Positions 19,579 through 28,356 of a stretch of 64,000 bases of DNA are shown piece by piece (the stretch's first letter is position 1; each line of letters starts with the position of its first letter). This stretch comes from Methylibium sp. Root1272. GTDB lineage: Bacteria > Pseudomonadota > Gammaproteobacteria > Burkholderiales > Burkholderiaceae_C. The notes under the pieces are model-generated. The model made no database searches. It was given only the letters and a program-made list of their open reading frames with translations, and was not told the origin of the DNA. The position numbers and the translations under genes were made by a program. The stretch lies in contig NZ_LMDY01000012.1 in NCBI RefSeq assembly GCF_001425905.1, positions 125,734 through 189,733 on the forward strand, in the 5' to 3' direction.

Positions 19579-19908
19579 ATGGCGAAATCATTGGCCCAGA
19601 TTCAAAAGGAAATCGCGACACTGCAGCGTCAGGCGGAAACCCTGAAGAAGCGCGAAGTGAAGGACGTGATCGAACGCATTCGCGAGGCGATCGCGTTCTA
19701 CGGCTTGAGCGCCGCCGATCTCGGGCTCGGTGCGGCGGGTCGCAAGCAACGCAAGGTCGGGGCGAAAAAGAAGAAGCAGACCAAGACCATCGGCAAGGTG
19801 AAGTACCGCGATGACGCCGGCCACAGCTGGTCGGGCCACGGACGGCGCCCGCAGTGGTTCCTGGATGCGATTGCCGGCGGCAAGACGCCGGAAGACCTCG
19901 CTGCTTGA
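19579..19908 (+). CDS. H-NS family nucleoid-associated protein
   Basis: This 109-residue protein has an N-terminal oligomerisation coiled coil (QIQKEIATLQRQAETLKKREVKD divided by charged residues, about 5-45). A lysine-rich linker (about 60-75) leads to the C-terminal H-NS DNA-binding motif, here YRDDAGHSWSGHGRRPQWF, with the GHGRRP core that inserts into AT-rich minor grooves. It likely silences or organises AT-rich DNA. ATG 19579 follows an AAAGGACAT ribosome site. A longer in-frame start at 19465 would add an atypical segment and is rejected. Confidence 0.9.
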   Translation: MAKSLAQIQKEIATLQRQAETLKKREVKDVIERIREAIAFYGLSAADLGLGAAGRKQRKVGAKKKKQTKTIGKVKYRDDAGHSWSGHGRRPQWFLDAIAGGKTPEDLAA

Positions 19909-19958
19909 TTTGCGCGAACTGCCGCCGTCACAGGCTGCAGTTCATTGCCGACGCGCTG

Positions 19959-20267
19959 TCAGGTCGACAGCGTGCGTCCCAGCTTTTGCTGCACCGAGTC
20001 GAGCTTCGACTGCAGGCGCCCACCCGGGCCCGCGCGGTAATCGATCTTGATATTGGTTCCCACCCGGTCGCAGTCGGCGCTCATCGCCTCGAAGCAGGCG
20101 GTGACGACTGCCATCACCTCGTGCCATTCGCCTTCGAGGATCGTGCCCATCGGCGTGAGTTGGTAGGGCACGCCGCTCTTGTCGATGATGTCGAGCGAGC
20201 GGGCGACGAAGGGGCTGACGCTCTCGCCCTTGGTGAGCGGTGCCATGGCGAATTCGAGCAGGACCAT
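19959..20267 (-). CDS. MTH1187-family thiamine-binding-fold protein (DUF77)
   Basis: This 102-residue protein has the ferredoxin-like fold pattern of the MTH1187/YkoF family: an N-terminal strand MVLLEFAMAPL, then VARSLDIIDKSGVPYQLTPMGTILEGEW, and a C-terminal region GTNIKIDYRAGPGGRL. Members bind thiamine or related pyrimidines, and some are HMP/thiamine carriers. A second ATG at residue 8 is possible, but the first gives the complete initial strand. It is a single gene, not next to thiamine genes here. The physiological ligand is not certain. Confidence 0.85.
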   Translation of the reverse strand: MVLLEFAMAPLTKGESVSPFVARSLDIIDKSGVPYQLTPMGTILEGEWHEVMAVVTACFEAMSADCDRVGTNIKIDYRAGPGGRLQSKLDSVQQKLGRTLST

Positions 20268-20484
20268 CGGTAAGTCTCCTGTGGTTGAGGTGCGCGCGTC
20301 TTTCGGTCGGCGCGCCGGATGAACTCAACAGGGCAAGCTTTGTGCCCGTCATCAAGGCCGCGTTTCCGAGGCGCGGGCATGCCTCGGACGCAGGCGGCGC
20401 AGTCTGGCGCGTTGCCCCGGTGCGACGGGTGTCACTGCTGCGCAGGCGACAGTTGTCGCTCTGAGGAGGGTCGACCGCTGCCGA

Positions 20485-21597
20485 TCACTCCCCCCAACGC
20501 CGGGCAGCAGCCTCCACCACGGCCGGCAGCGGCAGCATCGCCGCGCGCTGCGCTCGCAGCCAGCGAGCATCGTTGCCCTCGAACAGCGAGTCGCGCAGCA
20601 ACTGCGTCGCATCGAGCGCCTCCAGGTCGAGCGCGTGCTCGTCCAGCCGCGTCAAGGTGCGCAGGATGTCGTCGCGCAGGCGCGAGCGCTGCTTGGTCCT
20701 CGGGTCGACGATCTCGCCGTCGAGCCCGAAGCGGCAGGCCTGGAAGCGATTGAAGGTGTAGACGAGGTAGTCGTCCTCGCTGGGCTCGAAGGGCTTCTCC
20801 TCGCGCAGCTGCCGGCAGATGCATTGCAGGTAGCACGCCAGCGCCGCGGCCTTGTCAACGCTCAGCGGCGTGTCGCAGACGCGCAGCTCGATCGTGCCGA
20901 ACTCGGGCTTGGGACGGATATCCCAGTAGAAGTCCTTCATCGACTGCACGACGCCGGTCGCGGTCATCTTGTCGAAGAAGCCGCCGAACTCCTCCCAGCT
21001 GCGCACGAACGGCGCGCGGCCCGACAGCGGGAAGGCGAATACCGAATTGAGCCGCGCCGAATCGAAGCCGGTGTCCTGTCCCTGGACATAGGGCGACGAG
21101 GCCGACAGCGCGATGAAGTGCGGCACGTAGCGCGACAGGGCGTGCAGCAGCCACAGCGCTTGGTCGCCGTCGGGGCAGCCGACGTGCACGTGCTGGCCGA
21201 ACACGGTGAACTGCTTGGCAAGGTAGCCGTACAGCTCGCTGATGTACCGAAAGCGCTCGGCCGGAAAGATCTGTTGCTCGCTCCACTGCTGGTAGGCGTG
21301 GGTGCCGCCGCCCGCGATGGCGATGTTGAGCTTGCGCGCCGCCCGCGACAGCTGGTTGCGCATGTCGCGCAGCTCCTCCCGCAGCGGGCCGTGACGGCGC
21401 TGGATGGAGCTGCCGATCTCGATCATGCTGCGCGTGATCTCGGGCTTGATGTCCCACGCACCGCTGTGCTTCGCGGTCTCGCGCAGCAGGTCCTCGGCCT
21501 GTGGCGCGAGGTCGAAGTCATGGGTGCTGAGCAGCTGCAGCTCGAGCTCGACGCCGAGGGTCAGCGCTTCGGAAGAGGTGAAATCTTGCAAGGGCAT
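20485..21597 (-). CDS. Carboxylate-amine ligase, YbdK / glutamate-cysteine ligase 2 family
   Basis: This 370-residue ATP-grasp-like ligase of the GCS2/YbdK family has an N-terminal GVELELQLLS metal-binding motif, TRSMIEIGS, and FGQHVHVGCPDG with conserved His residues. A later segment reads RPKPEFGTIELRVCDTPLS. E. coli YbdK makes gamma-glutamyl-cysteine weakly; the real product in most bacteria is unknown. ATG 21595-21597 lies two bases after the stop of the upstream Kef-like antiporter gene on the same strand, so the two are almost certainly cotranscribed, with the antiporter first. Confidence 0.88.
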   Translation of the reverse strand: MPLQDFTSSEALTLGVELELQLLSTHDFDLAPQAEDLLRETAKHSGAWDIKPEITRSMIEIGSSIQRRHGPLREELRDMRNQLSRAARKLNIAIAGGGTHAYQQWSEQQIFPAERFRYISELYGYLAKQFTVFGQHVHVGCPDGDQALWLLHALSRYVPHFIALSASSPYVQGQDTGFDSARLNSVFAFPLSGRAPFVRSWEEFGGFFDKMTATGVVQSMKDFYWDIRPKPEFGTIELRVCDTPLSVDKAAALACYLQCICRQLREEKPFEPSEDDYLVYTFNRFQACRFGLDGEIVDPRTKQRSRLRDDILRTLTRLDEHALDLEALDATQLLRDSLFEGNDARWLRAQRAAMLPLPAVVEAAARRWGE

Positions 21598-21599
21598 GG

Positions 21600-22844
21600 T
21601 CAGCTCCGTTCCGGGACTTCGCGGGCGAGGTGGCGCAGGCCCAGCACCGACCACACCGGTCCGCTGAGCTGCATCAGCGTGACGGCGATCACCAGCGCCT
21701 GCAACACGGCGGCGTCGACGATCGGCGCGTCGGCCGGCCAGCCGTAGGTGGCCGCGCCCAGCAGCAGGGCCGACTGCGCCATCGGTTGCAGTGCCACCGT
21801 GAGGGCCAGCGACTGCTTCAGGCTCAGGCCGCTGGGCCGCGCGAGCGCAGCGACCGCAAGTCCCTTGCCGAGCGCGCGCGCGACGATGATCGCCAGCACC
21901 CAGGGCCAGAGGCTCCAGAAGCTCTCGACCGAGCTCACCAACCCCAGGCTCACGAACAGCAGCACGGTCAGTGCGGCGCCGGCGGTGCCGAGTTGCGGCT
22001 CGATGGTCAGGCCGTGGCCCATACGTGCACGCGCCACGACGCCGGCCACCAGCAGCGCAAGCAGCGGTGACAGCGTCCACTGCGTGGCCAGCAGCGCGCC
22101 GAGCACCAGCAGGCCGATCTGCAGCACCGCGCTGGCCATCGTGCGGCGCATCGGACGCGACATCCACGTCAGCAGCAGGCCGAGCAATGCGCCGAGCAGG
22201 AAGGAGCCGCACAGCACATAGACTGCATTGGCCAGCGCCGGCAGCCACTCGGAGCTCAGCGGTGCGTCGGCGGTCGCGATCACGCGCCAGATCTTCAGCG
22301 CGAGCACGGCGAGCACGCTGTTGAGCGCGGTCATCATCAGCAGCCGCTCGGTGACCTGGCCGCGCGGCTGGGTCTCGTGTACGGCGGCCATCGTGATGAC
22401 CGGGGAGGTGGCCATCGCTACCGCGCCGACCAGCGCGGCCGACATCGCTGGTGCGCCGAGCATCACCAGGCCCACGGTCACGGCGGCCGCCGCGAGCAGC
22501 GATTCGGCCACGCACTGCAGCGCCAGGGTCGGGTTGTCGAACAGCCAGCGCGGGCGGATCCGGGCACCGAGTTCGAACACGAGCACGCCGACCGCCAGAT
22601 CGAGCAGCGGCTTCCACGGATCGAGATCGGTGCGCTCCAGCAGCCGCAGTGCCAGCGGACTGGCGATCACGCCGACCAGCATGTGGCCGCAGGTGCGCGG
22701 CAGCCGCGTCCAGCGACGCACCGCCTCGCCGGTGACGACGGCAATGATGATCAGCAAGGCGATGCCCAGCACGGGGTCGGCACCGCGCAGGCCTTCCAGG
22801 GTCCACAGTGGCGCGGTGGACAGGGCGAGAGCTGACGTCTCCAT
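21600..22844 (-). CDS. Kef-like monovalent cation:proton antiporter (CPA2), no RCK domain
   Basis: This 414-residue membrane protein has about 12 helices and CPA2 features: [15 protein letters not shown] near residues 80-95, [11 protein letters not shown] near 145, and a C-terminal [13 protein letters not shown] segment. It ends after the membrane domain, without the cytoplasmic RCK/TrkA-N domain that gates KefB/KefC. The start ATG 22842-22844 follows GAGGAGAACAAC; in-frame extension to 22988 would overlap the htpG promoter and is rejected. It is the first gene of an operon with the YbdK-type ligase. Likely substrates are K+ or Na+ against H+. Confidence 0.82.
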   Translation of the reverse strand: METSALALSTAPLWTLEGLRGADPVLGIALLIIIAVVTGEAVRRWTRLPRTCGHMLVGVIASPLALRLLERTDLDPWKPLLDLAVGVLVFELGARIRPRWLFDNPTLALQCVAESLLAAAAVTVGLVMLGAPAMSAALVGAVAMATSPVITMAAVHETQPRGQVTERLLMMTALNSVLAVLALKIWRVIATADAPLSSEWLPALANAVYVLCGSFLLGALLGLLLTWMSRPMRRTMASAVLQIGLLVLGALLATQWTLSPLLALLVAGVVARARMGHGLTIEPQLGTAGAALTVLLFVSLGLVSSVESFWSLWPWVLAIIVARALGKGLAVAALARPSGLSLKQSLALTVALQPMAQSALLLGAATYGWPADAPIVDAAVLQALVIAVTLMQLSGPVWSVLGLRHLAREVPERS

Positions 22845-22948
22845 GGCGTTGTTGTTCTCCTCGGGGCTGTCGCATGCCTCTTCGCTGGCGAGGAGGGCAC
22901 GCGGTGGGCAGGGCCGCGCTGCGGCCTGCGGGTCCGGGGCCTCGTGGT

Positions 22949-22976
22949 CTTGAAAGACCGGCGAGTGGCCCCACAA
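22949..22976 (+). promoter_or_regulatory. Sigma-32 heat-shock promoter of htpG
   Basis: CTTGAAA at 22949-22955 is a perfect sigma-32 -35 element. After a 13-base spacer comes CCCCACAA at 22969-22976, one base off the CCCCAT core. It lies 60 bases upstream of the htpG start codon, and no better sigma-70 promoter is evident. This fits direct control of htpG by RpoH, whose gene is 12 kb away in the same window. Confidence 0.85.
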
Positions 22977-23035
22977 TCCTCGGCGCACATCCGGCGCTCG
23001 CGCCCGTGCACCCTGTCAACGATCTTCAGGCCGCC

Positions 23036-24913
23036 ATGAACAAGCAGACCTTGTCATTCCAAGCCGAGGTGCAGCAGCTGCTGCACCTCGTGACCCACTC
23101 TTTGTACTCTAACAAGGAGATCTTCCTCCGCGAGCTGATCTCCAATGCCTCGGACGCCTGCGACAAGTTGCGTTTCGAGGCCTTGAACGACGCCTCACTG
23201 TACGAGGACGCTTCGACCCTGGAAGTGCGCGTGAGTTTCGACAAGGAGGCACGCACGATCACGATCGCCGACAACGGCATCGGCATGAGCGCCGACGAGG
23301 CGATCGCCAACCTGGGCACGATCGCCAAGAGCGGCACGCGCGAGTTCGTCGGCAAGCTGTCGGGCGAGCAGGCCAAGGATGCGCAACTGATCGGCCAGTT
23401 CGGTGTGGGTTTCTACAGCGGCTACATCGTCGCCGACCGCATCACGGTCGAGTCGCGTCGGGCCGGGATGAAGGTGGAAGACGGCGTCCGCTGGAGCAGT
23501 GCCGGCACCGGCGATTTCGAGGTCGAGAACCTCGTTCGCGAGCAGCGCGGCACGTCGGTGACGCTGCATCTTCGCGACGGTGAGGACGAGTTCCTGAGTA
23601 CCTGGAAGCTCAAGTCCGTCATCGGTCGTTACTCCGATCACATTTCCTTGCCGATCCTGATGCGCGAGCAGGTCTGGGACGCGGAGAAGAGCGAGTACGT
23701 GACCCAGGACGCGTGGGAGACCGTCAACAAGGCGGCCGCGCTGTGGGCCCGCCCCAAGAGCGAGATCACCGACGCGGAATACAAGAGTTTCTACGAACAG
23801 TTCAGCCACGACAGCACGCCACCGCTCGCCTACACGCACAACCGCGTCGAGGGCCGCAGCGAGTACATCCAGCTGTTGTATCTGCCGGCGAAGGCGCCGC
23901 ACGATCTGTGGAACCGCGACCGCCAGGGCGGCATCAAGCTCTACGTGAAGCGCGTCTTCATCATGGACGACGCGCAGGCGCTGATGCCGAGCTACTTGCG
24001 CTTCGTCAAGGGCGTGATCGATTCGAGCGATCTGCCGCTGAACGTCTCGCGCGAATTGCTGCAGGAAAGCCGCGACGTGAAGGCCATCCGCGAAGGCTCG
24101 ACCAAGCGCGTGCTGGGCATGCTGGAAGAGATGGCGGGCAGCGAAGACGCCGCGCGGCGCGACCAGTACGCCGCCTTCTGGCGCGAGTTCGGCGCGGTGC
24201 TGAAAGAGGGCGTGGGTGAGGACCATGCGAACCGGGAGCGCCTGGCGAAGCTGCTGCGCTTCGCGTCGACACAAGCCGACGAGGGGGTGTCGCTGGCCGA
24301 CTACCTGGCGCGCATGAAGGACGGCCAGGAGGCGATCTACTACATCACCGCCGATACCACGGCGGCGGCGCGTCACAGCCCGCAGCTCGAGGTGTTCCGC
24401 AAGAAGGGCATCGAGGTGCTGCTGCTCACCGACCGCGTCGACGAGTGGATGCTTTCGCATTTGTTCGAGTTCGAGGGCAAGCCGCTGCAGAGCGTCGCCA
24501 AGGGCGCGGTGGACCTGGGCAAGCTGCAGGACGAGGGCGAGAAGCAACAGGCCGAAGCGGCGGCCGAGGCTTTCAAGCCGGTGCTGGAGAAGCTGAAGGA
24601 CACGCTGAAGGAGCGCGCCAAGGACGTGCGAGTGACGACGCGGCTGGTCGATTCACCGGCCTGCCTGGTGGTGGAAGACGGCGACATCAGCGGGCACCTC
24701 GCGCGTCTGCTGAAGCAGGCCGGGCAGAGCGCGCCGACCAGCCTGCCGATCCTGGAGGTCAACACGGAGCATGCGCTCGTCAAGCGCTTGGACGGCAGCG
24801 AGCGCTTCGACGATCTGGCGCAGGTGCTGTTCGACCAGGCTGTGCTGGCCGAAGGCGGCCAGCTCGACGACCCCGCCGCCTATGTGCAGCGCGTGAACCG
24901 GCTGCTGGTCTGA
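23036..24913 (+). CDS. htpG: Molecular chaperone HtpG (Hsp90)
   Basis: This 625-residue bacterial Hsp90 contains an N-terminal GHKL ATPase domain with [23 protein letters not shown] and [12 protein letters not shown] middle domain carries [19 protein letters not shown] with the catalytic Arg, and the C-terminal dimerisation domain follows. It refolds or stabilises client proteins during heat stress. ATG 23036 yields the canonical [17 protein letters not shown] sigma-32 promoter lies at 22949-22976. The 3' end forms a hairpin shared with the convergent srkA gene. Confidence 0.98.
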   Translation: MNKQTLSFQAEVQQLLHLVTHSLYSNKEIFLRELISNASDACDKLRFEALNDASLYEDASTLEVRVSFDKEARTITIADNGIGMSADEAIANLGTIAKSGTREFVGKLSGEQAKDAQLIGQFGVGFYSGYIVADRITVESRRAGMKVEDGVRWSSAGTGDFEVENLVREQRGTSVTLHLRDGEDEFLSTWKLKSVIGRYSDHISLPILMREQVWDAEKSEYVTQDAWETVNKAAALWARPKSEITDAEYKSFYEQFSHDSTPPLAYTHNRVEGRSEYIQLLYLPAKAPHDLWNRDRQGGIKLYVKRVFIMDDAQALMPSYLRFVKGVIDSSDLPLNVSRELLQESRDVKAIREGSTKRVLGMLEEMAGSEDAARRDQYAAFWREFGAVLKEGVGEDHANRERLAKLLRFASTQADEGVSLADYLARMKDGQEAIYYITADTTAAARHSPQLEVFRKKGIEVLLLTDRVDEWMLSHLFEFEGKPLQSVAKGAVDLGKLQDEGEKQQAEAAAEAFKPVLEKLKDTLKERAKDVRVTTRLVDSPACLVVEDGDISGHLARLLKQAGQSAPTSLPILEVNTEHALVKRLDGSERFDDLAQVLFDQAVLAEGGQLDDPAAYVQRVNRLLV

Positions 24914-24928
24914 GCCGCTCCGGCGCAC

Positions 24929-24955
24929 GATGACCGACGCTAGGCGTCGGTCATC
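24929..24955. terminator. Perfect 12-bp hairpin between convergent htpG and srkA
   Basis: GATGACCGACGC at 24929-24940 is the exact reverse complement of 24944-24955, with a TAG loop. The hairpin begins 15 bases after the htpG stop. On the minus strand it includes the last codons and the TAG stop of srkA, so the terminal coding sequence doubles as the stem. There is no T-run in either direction. Confidence 0.6.
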
Positions 24956-25956
24956 AGGTCGATCTGGACCATCAGGTGCTCGATCTGCTGGGACCAGTAG
25001 CTCGGCGCGCCGAACCACGGGAACGCGGCCGGGAAGGCCGGATCGTTCCAGCGCTGTGCGAGCCAGGCGCTGTGATGGATCATTCGCAGGGTGCGCAACG
25101 CTTCGATCAGCGCAAGCTCGCGGCGATCGAAGTCGCAGAAGGTTTCGTAGCCCTCCAGCAGCGCCGCCAGTTGCTGTCGGGCGACGTCCGGGTCGCCCGA
25201 CAGCAGCATCCACAGATCCTGTACGGCGGGGCCCATCGCCGCGTCGTCGAGATCGACGAAGTGCGGGCCCTGAGGCGTCCACAGCAGGTTGCCCGGATGG
25301 AAGTCGCCGTGCAGGCGCAACGAACGCAGCGGGGCGGCCGCGGCGAAATGCTGCGCGACGAGCGCCAGCGCCCGCTCTGACACGTCGGACCAGCGCGGGC
25401 GCTCGGCGGCGGTGACGATGTCGGTACCGAGCAGCCAGTCCCGCGGCGCGTGGCCGAGGGTGTCGACGTCGAGCGTGCGCCGGTGCTGGAACGGCCTCTG
25501 TCGCCCTACGGCATGCAGGCGGCCGATGAAGCGGCCGATCCATTCCAGCACCTCAGGATCGTCCAGTTCCGGCGCCCGGCCGGCGCGGCGCGGCGCGACA
25601 GCGAAGCGCATGCTGCCGAGCACGGCCAGCGTGGGGGGCTCGCCGAGGGCGCGCAACTCACCGCGCGCCTGCCGGGGATCCAGCACGAGCGGGGCGACGG
25701 CCGGCACTTCGGCGGCGGTGAGTTCGAGCGCGTAGGCGTGCTCTTCGAGGATCTGCTCGTCGCTCCAGCGGGCTGGACGGTAGAACTTCGCAACGACGGT
25801 GCTGCCGTCTTCCAGCGCCACCTGGAAGACGCGATTCTCATAGGAATTCAGCTGCAGCAGCCGACCATCGCCATACAGGCCGATGTCGGCCATCGCGTCG
25901 AGCACCGCATGCGGCGTCAGATCGGCAAAGGGCTGGGGAGGCGTGGCGTGGTCCAT
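24940..25956 (-). CDS. srkA: Stress response serine/threonine kinase SrkA (YihE family)
   Basis: This 338-residue protein of the APH-like kinase fold has NSYENRVFQVALEDGSTVVAKFYRPARWS (nucleotide loop and Lys), the catalytic loop LHGDFHPGNLLW with its Asp and Asn, and the metal-binding Asp in FVDLDDAAMGP. SrkA/YihE phosphorylates protein substrates and protects cells under envelope and oxidative stress. The start at ATG 25954-25956 gives MDHATPPQPFADLTPH; a start five codons upstream is possible. The gene converges on htpG. Confidence 0.92.
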   Translation of the reverse strand: MDHATPPQPFADLTPHAVLDAMADIGLYGDGRLLQLNSYENRVFQVALEDGSTVVAKFYRPARWSDEQILEEHAYALELTAAEVPAVAPLVLDPRQARGELRALGEPPTLAVLGSMRFAVAPRRAGRAPELDDPEVLEWIGRFIGRLHAVGRQRPFQHRRTLDVDTLGHAPRDWLLGTDIVTAAERPRWSDVSERALALVAQHFAAAAPLRSLRLHGDFHPGNLLWTPQGPHFVDLDDAAMGPAVQDLWMLLSGDPDVARQQLAALLEGYETFCDFDRRELALIEALRTLRMIHHSAWLAQRWNDPAFPAAFPWFGAPSYWSQQIEHLMVQIDLMTDA

Positions 25957-26043
25957 GCGCGATGCTCGCACGCGGACGGTCGCCCCTCCGGAAGCACTGA
26001 CGGATCGGGCCGGAGACGCGAATCGTTAGGGACGAGCAAGCGC

Positions 26044-26763
26044 TCAGCGCAACGAACCCGAGAGCGAGTCGGGCACCGAGGCCGCCAGCGGCGCAAACTC
26101 GCTGCTCGGGCCGTCGAGCCGGCTGTCCGGCGCAAAGAAGGAATCCTGCGGGAAACCGGAGTCTGCCCAGCGGGCCGAGCGCTCGGCCCGGCGTGTGCGG
26201 ACCGTATCGGACAGTGTGCTGCGCGCCTGCTGAAAGTTCTTTGGTGGCGTGGCGGCGAGCGGCGCCTGGCGCGGCACTGCGCCCTGGGGGCGAAGCAGCA
26301 ACTGCAATTCGCTCATCGGTGGCAGGTTCTCGGCCTTGCACGAGAGGTAACGGATGCGGCAGGCATCGAGCACCGACTGCTTGATCTTGCTGGCGCGTCG
26401 CGACACGCCGCGCTCCGGCTCTAGGTCGATGACGGCGATGACGCGGCCGTTGGGGCTGCAGACGGCGAAACTCACGTGCAGGCTGCCCAGAAGGTCGAAC
26501 CAGTAGCGCACCCGCCGCGGGTCGCGCGGCTGGCAAAGACGGACCAGAGGCAGTTTCGCCAGCACGATGTACTGCGGCAGTCCCTCGCGCAGCATGCGCA
26601 TCGTGCGGCGCTCGTCGGAATTGAGCACCGGCCGCGCCATCAGCAGCCACTGCCGTGGCAGCGAACGGTGTTGTCGTCGGGCGAGCGAGTAGCGCCCGAC
26701 AGCAAATGCGCCGACCAGGGCCATGCCCGCGAGCAGCGCATACAGCCAGAGGGGCATCGTCAT
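26044..26763 (-). CDS. DUF2726-type membrane-anchored protein
   Basis: This 239-residue protein has one N-terminal transmembrane helix (residues 3-22) followed by a DUF2726-like domain: a nuclease-like region with RPVLNSDERRTMRMLREGLPQY, then VSFAVCSPNGRVIAVIDLEPERG and the segment IKQSVLDACRIRYLSCKAENLP. The family looks like a restriction-endonuclease-type fold on a membrane anchor but has no known activity. The C-terminal 70 residues are low-complexity, rich in Ser, Arg and Pro. It stands alone between srkA and the GNAT gene. Confidence 0.7.
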   Translation of the reverse strand: MTMPLWLYALLAGMALVGAFAVGRYSLARRQHRSLPRQWLLMARPVLNSDERRTMRMLREGLPQYIVLAKLPLVRLCQPRDPRRVRYWFDLLGSLHVSFAVCSPNGRVIAVIDLEPERGVSRRASKIKQSVLDACRIRYLSCKAENLPPMSELQLLLRPQGAVPRQAPLAATPPKNFQQARSTLSDTVRTRRAERSARWADSGFPQDSFFAPDSRLDGPSSEFAPLAASVPDSLSGSLR

Positions 26764-26890
26764 GAGGGATACGGTGGCGTGACGGACTTCGCCGCGGTAC
26801 GGCGCGGACAGTCCGGCATGCTAGTCACCGCCGGGCCTGGCCGGCATCCCCTCAGGTGAGTGCTTGTCGCCCTGCTGCGACGGCGTTGCG

Positions 26891-27622
26891 CTACTCCGAA
26901 GCGACAACCAGACCCTTGGCGAACCGGGCGCGGACCTCGTTCACGGCGTCGAACCAGTGTTCCAGCTGCAGCGCGTGGCGCTTCAGGCGGTGATTGACCT
27001 CGGCGGCATAGGTTTCCACCATCTCCTCGACCTGACTGCCCAGCGTGTCAGGCGGCAGTTTCAGCCACGCCTCCGACTCGCTGCCGTCACGCACCACCCT
27101 GGCGCCGGCGTTGCGTGCGATCTTCAGCATGGCGGTGTTCTCGCTGAGCGCGTGGATGAACAGGGTCTCCGTACCGCGGTTGCGAGCGTGCATGACCGCG
27201 TGATCGAACAGGCGCGCACCGTAGCCGCGTCCACGCGCCTGCGGCAGCACCGACACGCCGAACTCCACCATCGCCGGATGGCTGTCCACCTGCGGCGCGC
27301 GCTCGTAGGCGAGGTGCGCCATCGCCACCAGTTTTAGCCGGCGGTTGAAGATGCCGAAGACCTCGTCGCGCTTGAACTCGATGCTGTCCACGTAATGCGC
27401 GATCTGTTCGTCGCTCGCGGCATGGCCGAAACGCAGATAGCGGTCGCGCGGAGGGAGTGCCACCAGATGAGCGACGATCCGTTCCCGGTGGCGCCGGGCG
27501 AGCGAACGGATCGGCACCCACTGAAAGGCGCGGGCAGGAGCGCGCCGCACCCCAGCTCCAGGCTGACCCAGGTGGTCAGACGATGGGCTTGAGTTGGTGG
27601 AAGGATTCGGTTCGATGTTCAT
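26891..27622 (-). CDS. GNAT-family N-acetyltransferase
   Basis: This 243-residue protein has a GNAT core at about residues 40-170. The acetyl-CoA pyrophosphate loop is VLPQARGRGYGARLFDHAV (Q/RxxGxG/A), and ALSENTAMLKIARNAGARVVRDG matches motif B. The first 35 residues are Ser/Pro/Gly-rich and probably disordered, and the C-terminal helix-rich tail is extra to the domain. The start ATG 27620-27622 lies only about 11 bases after the expected transcription start within the GGTTTACCCTAGT element, with no strong ribosome site. The substrate is unknown. Confidence 0.8.
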   Translation of the reverse strand: MNIEPNPSTNSSPSSDHLGQPGAGVRRAPARAFQWVPIRSLARRHRERIVAHLVALPPRDRYLRFGHAASDEQIAHYVDSIEFKRDEVFGIFNRRLKLVAMAHLAYERAPQVDSHPAMVEFGVSVLPQARGRGYGARLFDHAVMHARNRGTETLFIHALSENTAMLKIARNAGARVVRDGSESEAWLKLPPDTLGSQVEEMVETYAAEVNHRLKRHALQLEHWFDAVNEVRARFAKGLVVASE

Positions 27623-27626
27623 TTGG

Positions 27627-27645
27627 GGTTTACCCTAGTATTGTA
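27627..27645 (-). promoter_or_regulatory. GNAT gene promoter: TACAAT box abutting ACTAGGGTAAACC element
   Basis: On the minus strand, a -10-like TACAAT (27645-27640) runs straight into ACTAGGGTAAACC (27639-27627), and the ATG follows five bases later at 27622. No recognisable -35 lies 16-18 bases upstream. The same 13-base element abuts a TATAAT box at 43233-43251 in the opposite orientation. The transcript would start inside the element, giving a leader of about 11 bases. Confidence 0.55.
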
Positions 27646-27744
27646 GCGACGGCGTTGAGTTGCCGCTCGATCTGCAGGGGGGGGCCTCCCCGCCGCCTGC
27701 GTCGGTCCTTCTCGGCTTGGCTGTCGGCTCCCCTGGGCTTCGCA

Positions 27745-27918
27745 TATACTGATGGGCTTTCCCGCTTTCTGGCTCCGGGAAAGGCGGCCGCGTCATGTGG
27801 CCGATGTTTCGCCTAAGAGGCCCTGCGCTGGTTCGACGGCATGTCCGAGGGACCGCATCACAAGGGGCGCCGACCGCGAAAGCGATTCGAGCCGGGATTT
27901 CCACTCCGTTTCAAAGTC
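27745..27918 (+). promoter_or_regulatory. rplM-rpsI promoter -10 and structured 5' leader
   Basis: A TATACT -10 box at 27745-27750 predicts a start near 27757 and an untranslated leader of about 160 bases. The leader begins with the perfect hairpin CTTTCCCG / CGGGAAAG (27757-27764 with 27776-27783, 11-base loop). A CGGCC/GGCCG stem (27785-27804) and a GTCC/GGAC hairpin near 27843-27853 follow. A -35 box at normal spacing is not clear. The region 27646-27744 shows nothing else I recognise. Such a leader could serve ribosomal-protein feedback. Confidence 0.5.
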
Positions 27919-28347
27919 ATGAAAACCTTCAGCGCCAAACCGGCCGAAGTGACGCACGAGTGGTTTGTGATTGACGCGACCGACAAGGTCCTCGGAAGGG
28001 TTGCCAGCGAAGTGGCCCTCCGTCTGCGTGGCAAGCACAAGCCAATCTACACGCCTCACGTCGATACCGGCGACTTCATCGTCATCGTCAATGCCGAAAA
28101 GCTCCGTGTTACGGGCAACAAGGCCACCGACAAGGTGTACTACCGTCACTCGGGTTTCCCGGGCGGGATCTACGCGACCAAGTTCAAGGACATGCAGGCC
28201 AAGCATCCCGGCCGTGCCCTGGAAAAGGCCGTCAAGGGCATGTTGCCCAAGGGTCCGCTGGGCTACGCGATGATCAAGAAGCTGAAGGTTTATGCCGGTG
28301 CCACGCACCCGCACACCGCCCAGAGCCCCAAGGCTCTGGAAGTCTAA
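27919..28347 (+). CDS. rplM: 50S ribosomal protein L13
   Basis: The 142-residue L13 matches the standard length exactly. Motifs: [19 protein letters not shown] at the N-terminus, [18 protein letters not shown], and the signature segment [20 protein letters not shown]. It is an early-assembly large-subunit protein that binds 23S rRNA. ATG 27919 is the only start consistent with the family; the frame extends to 27841 but that part is leader. rpsI follows 9 bases later as the usual operon partner. Confidence 0.98.
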   Translation: MKTFSAKPAEVTHEWFVIDATDKVLGRVASEVALRLRGKHKPIYTPHVDTGDFIVIVNAEKLRVTGNKATDKVYYRHSGFPGGIYATKFKDMQAKHPGRALEKAVKGMLPKGPLGYAMIKKLKVYAGATHPHTAQSPKALEV

Positions 28348-28356
28348 GGAGCGGCG

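Noticed and set aside
19579-19908. H-NS-like gene as a sign of a horizontally acquired island
   Set aside because: Base composition and neighbours are unchanged on both sides, and H-NS paralogues are common in core Burkholderiales chromosomes.
27841-27918. 26-codon in-frame extension upstream of rplM
   Set aside because: L13 homologues start at the ATG at 27919 and have 142 residues. The extension overlaps structured leader RNA.
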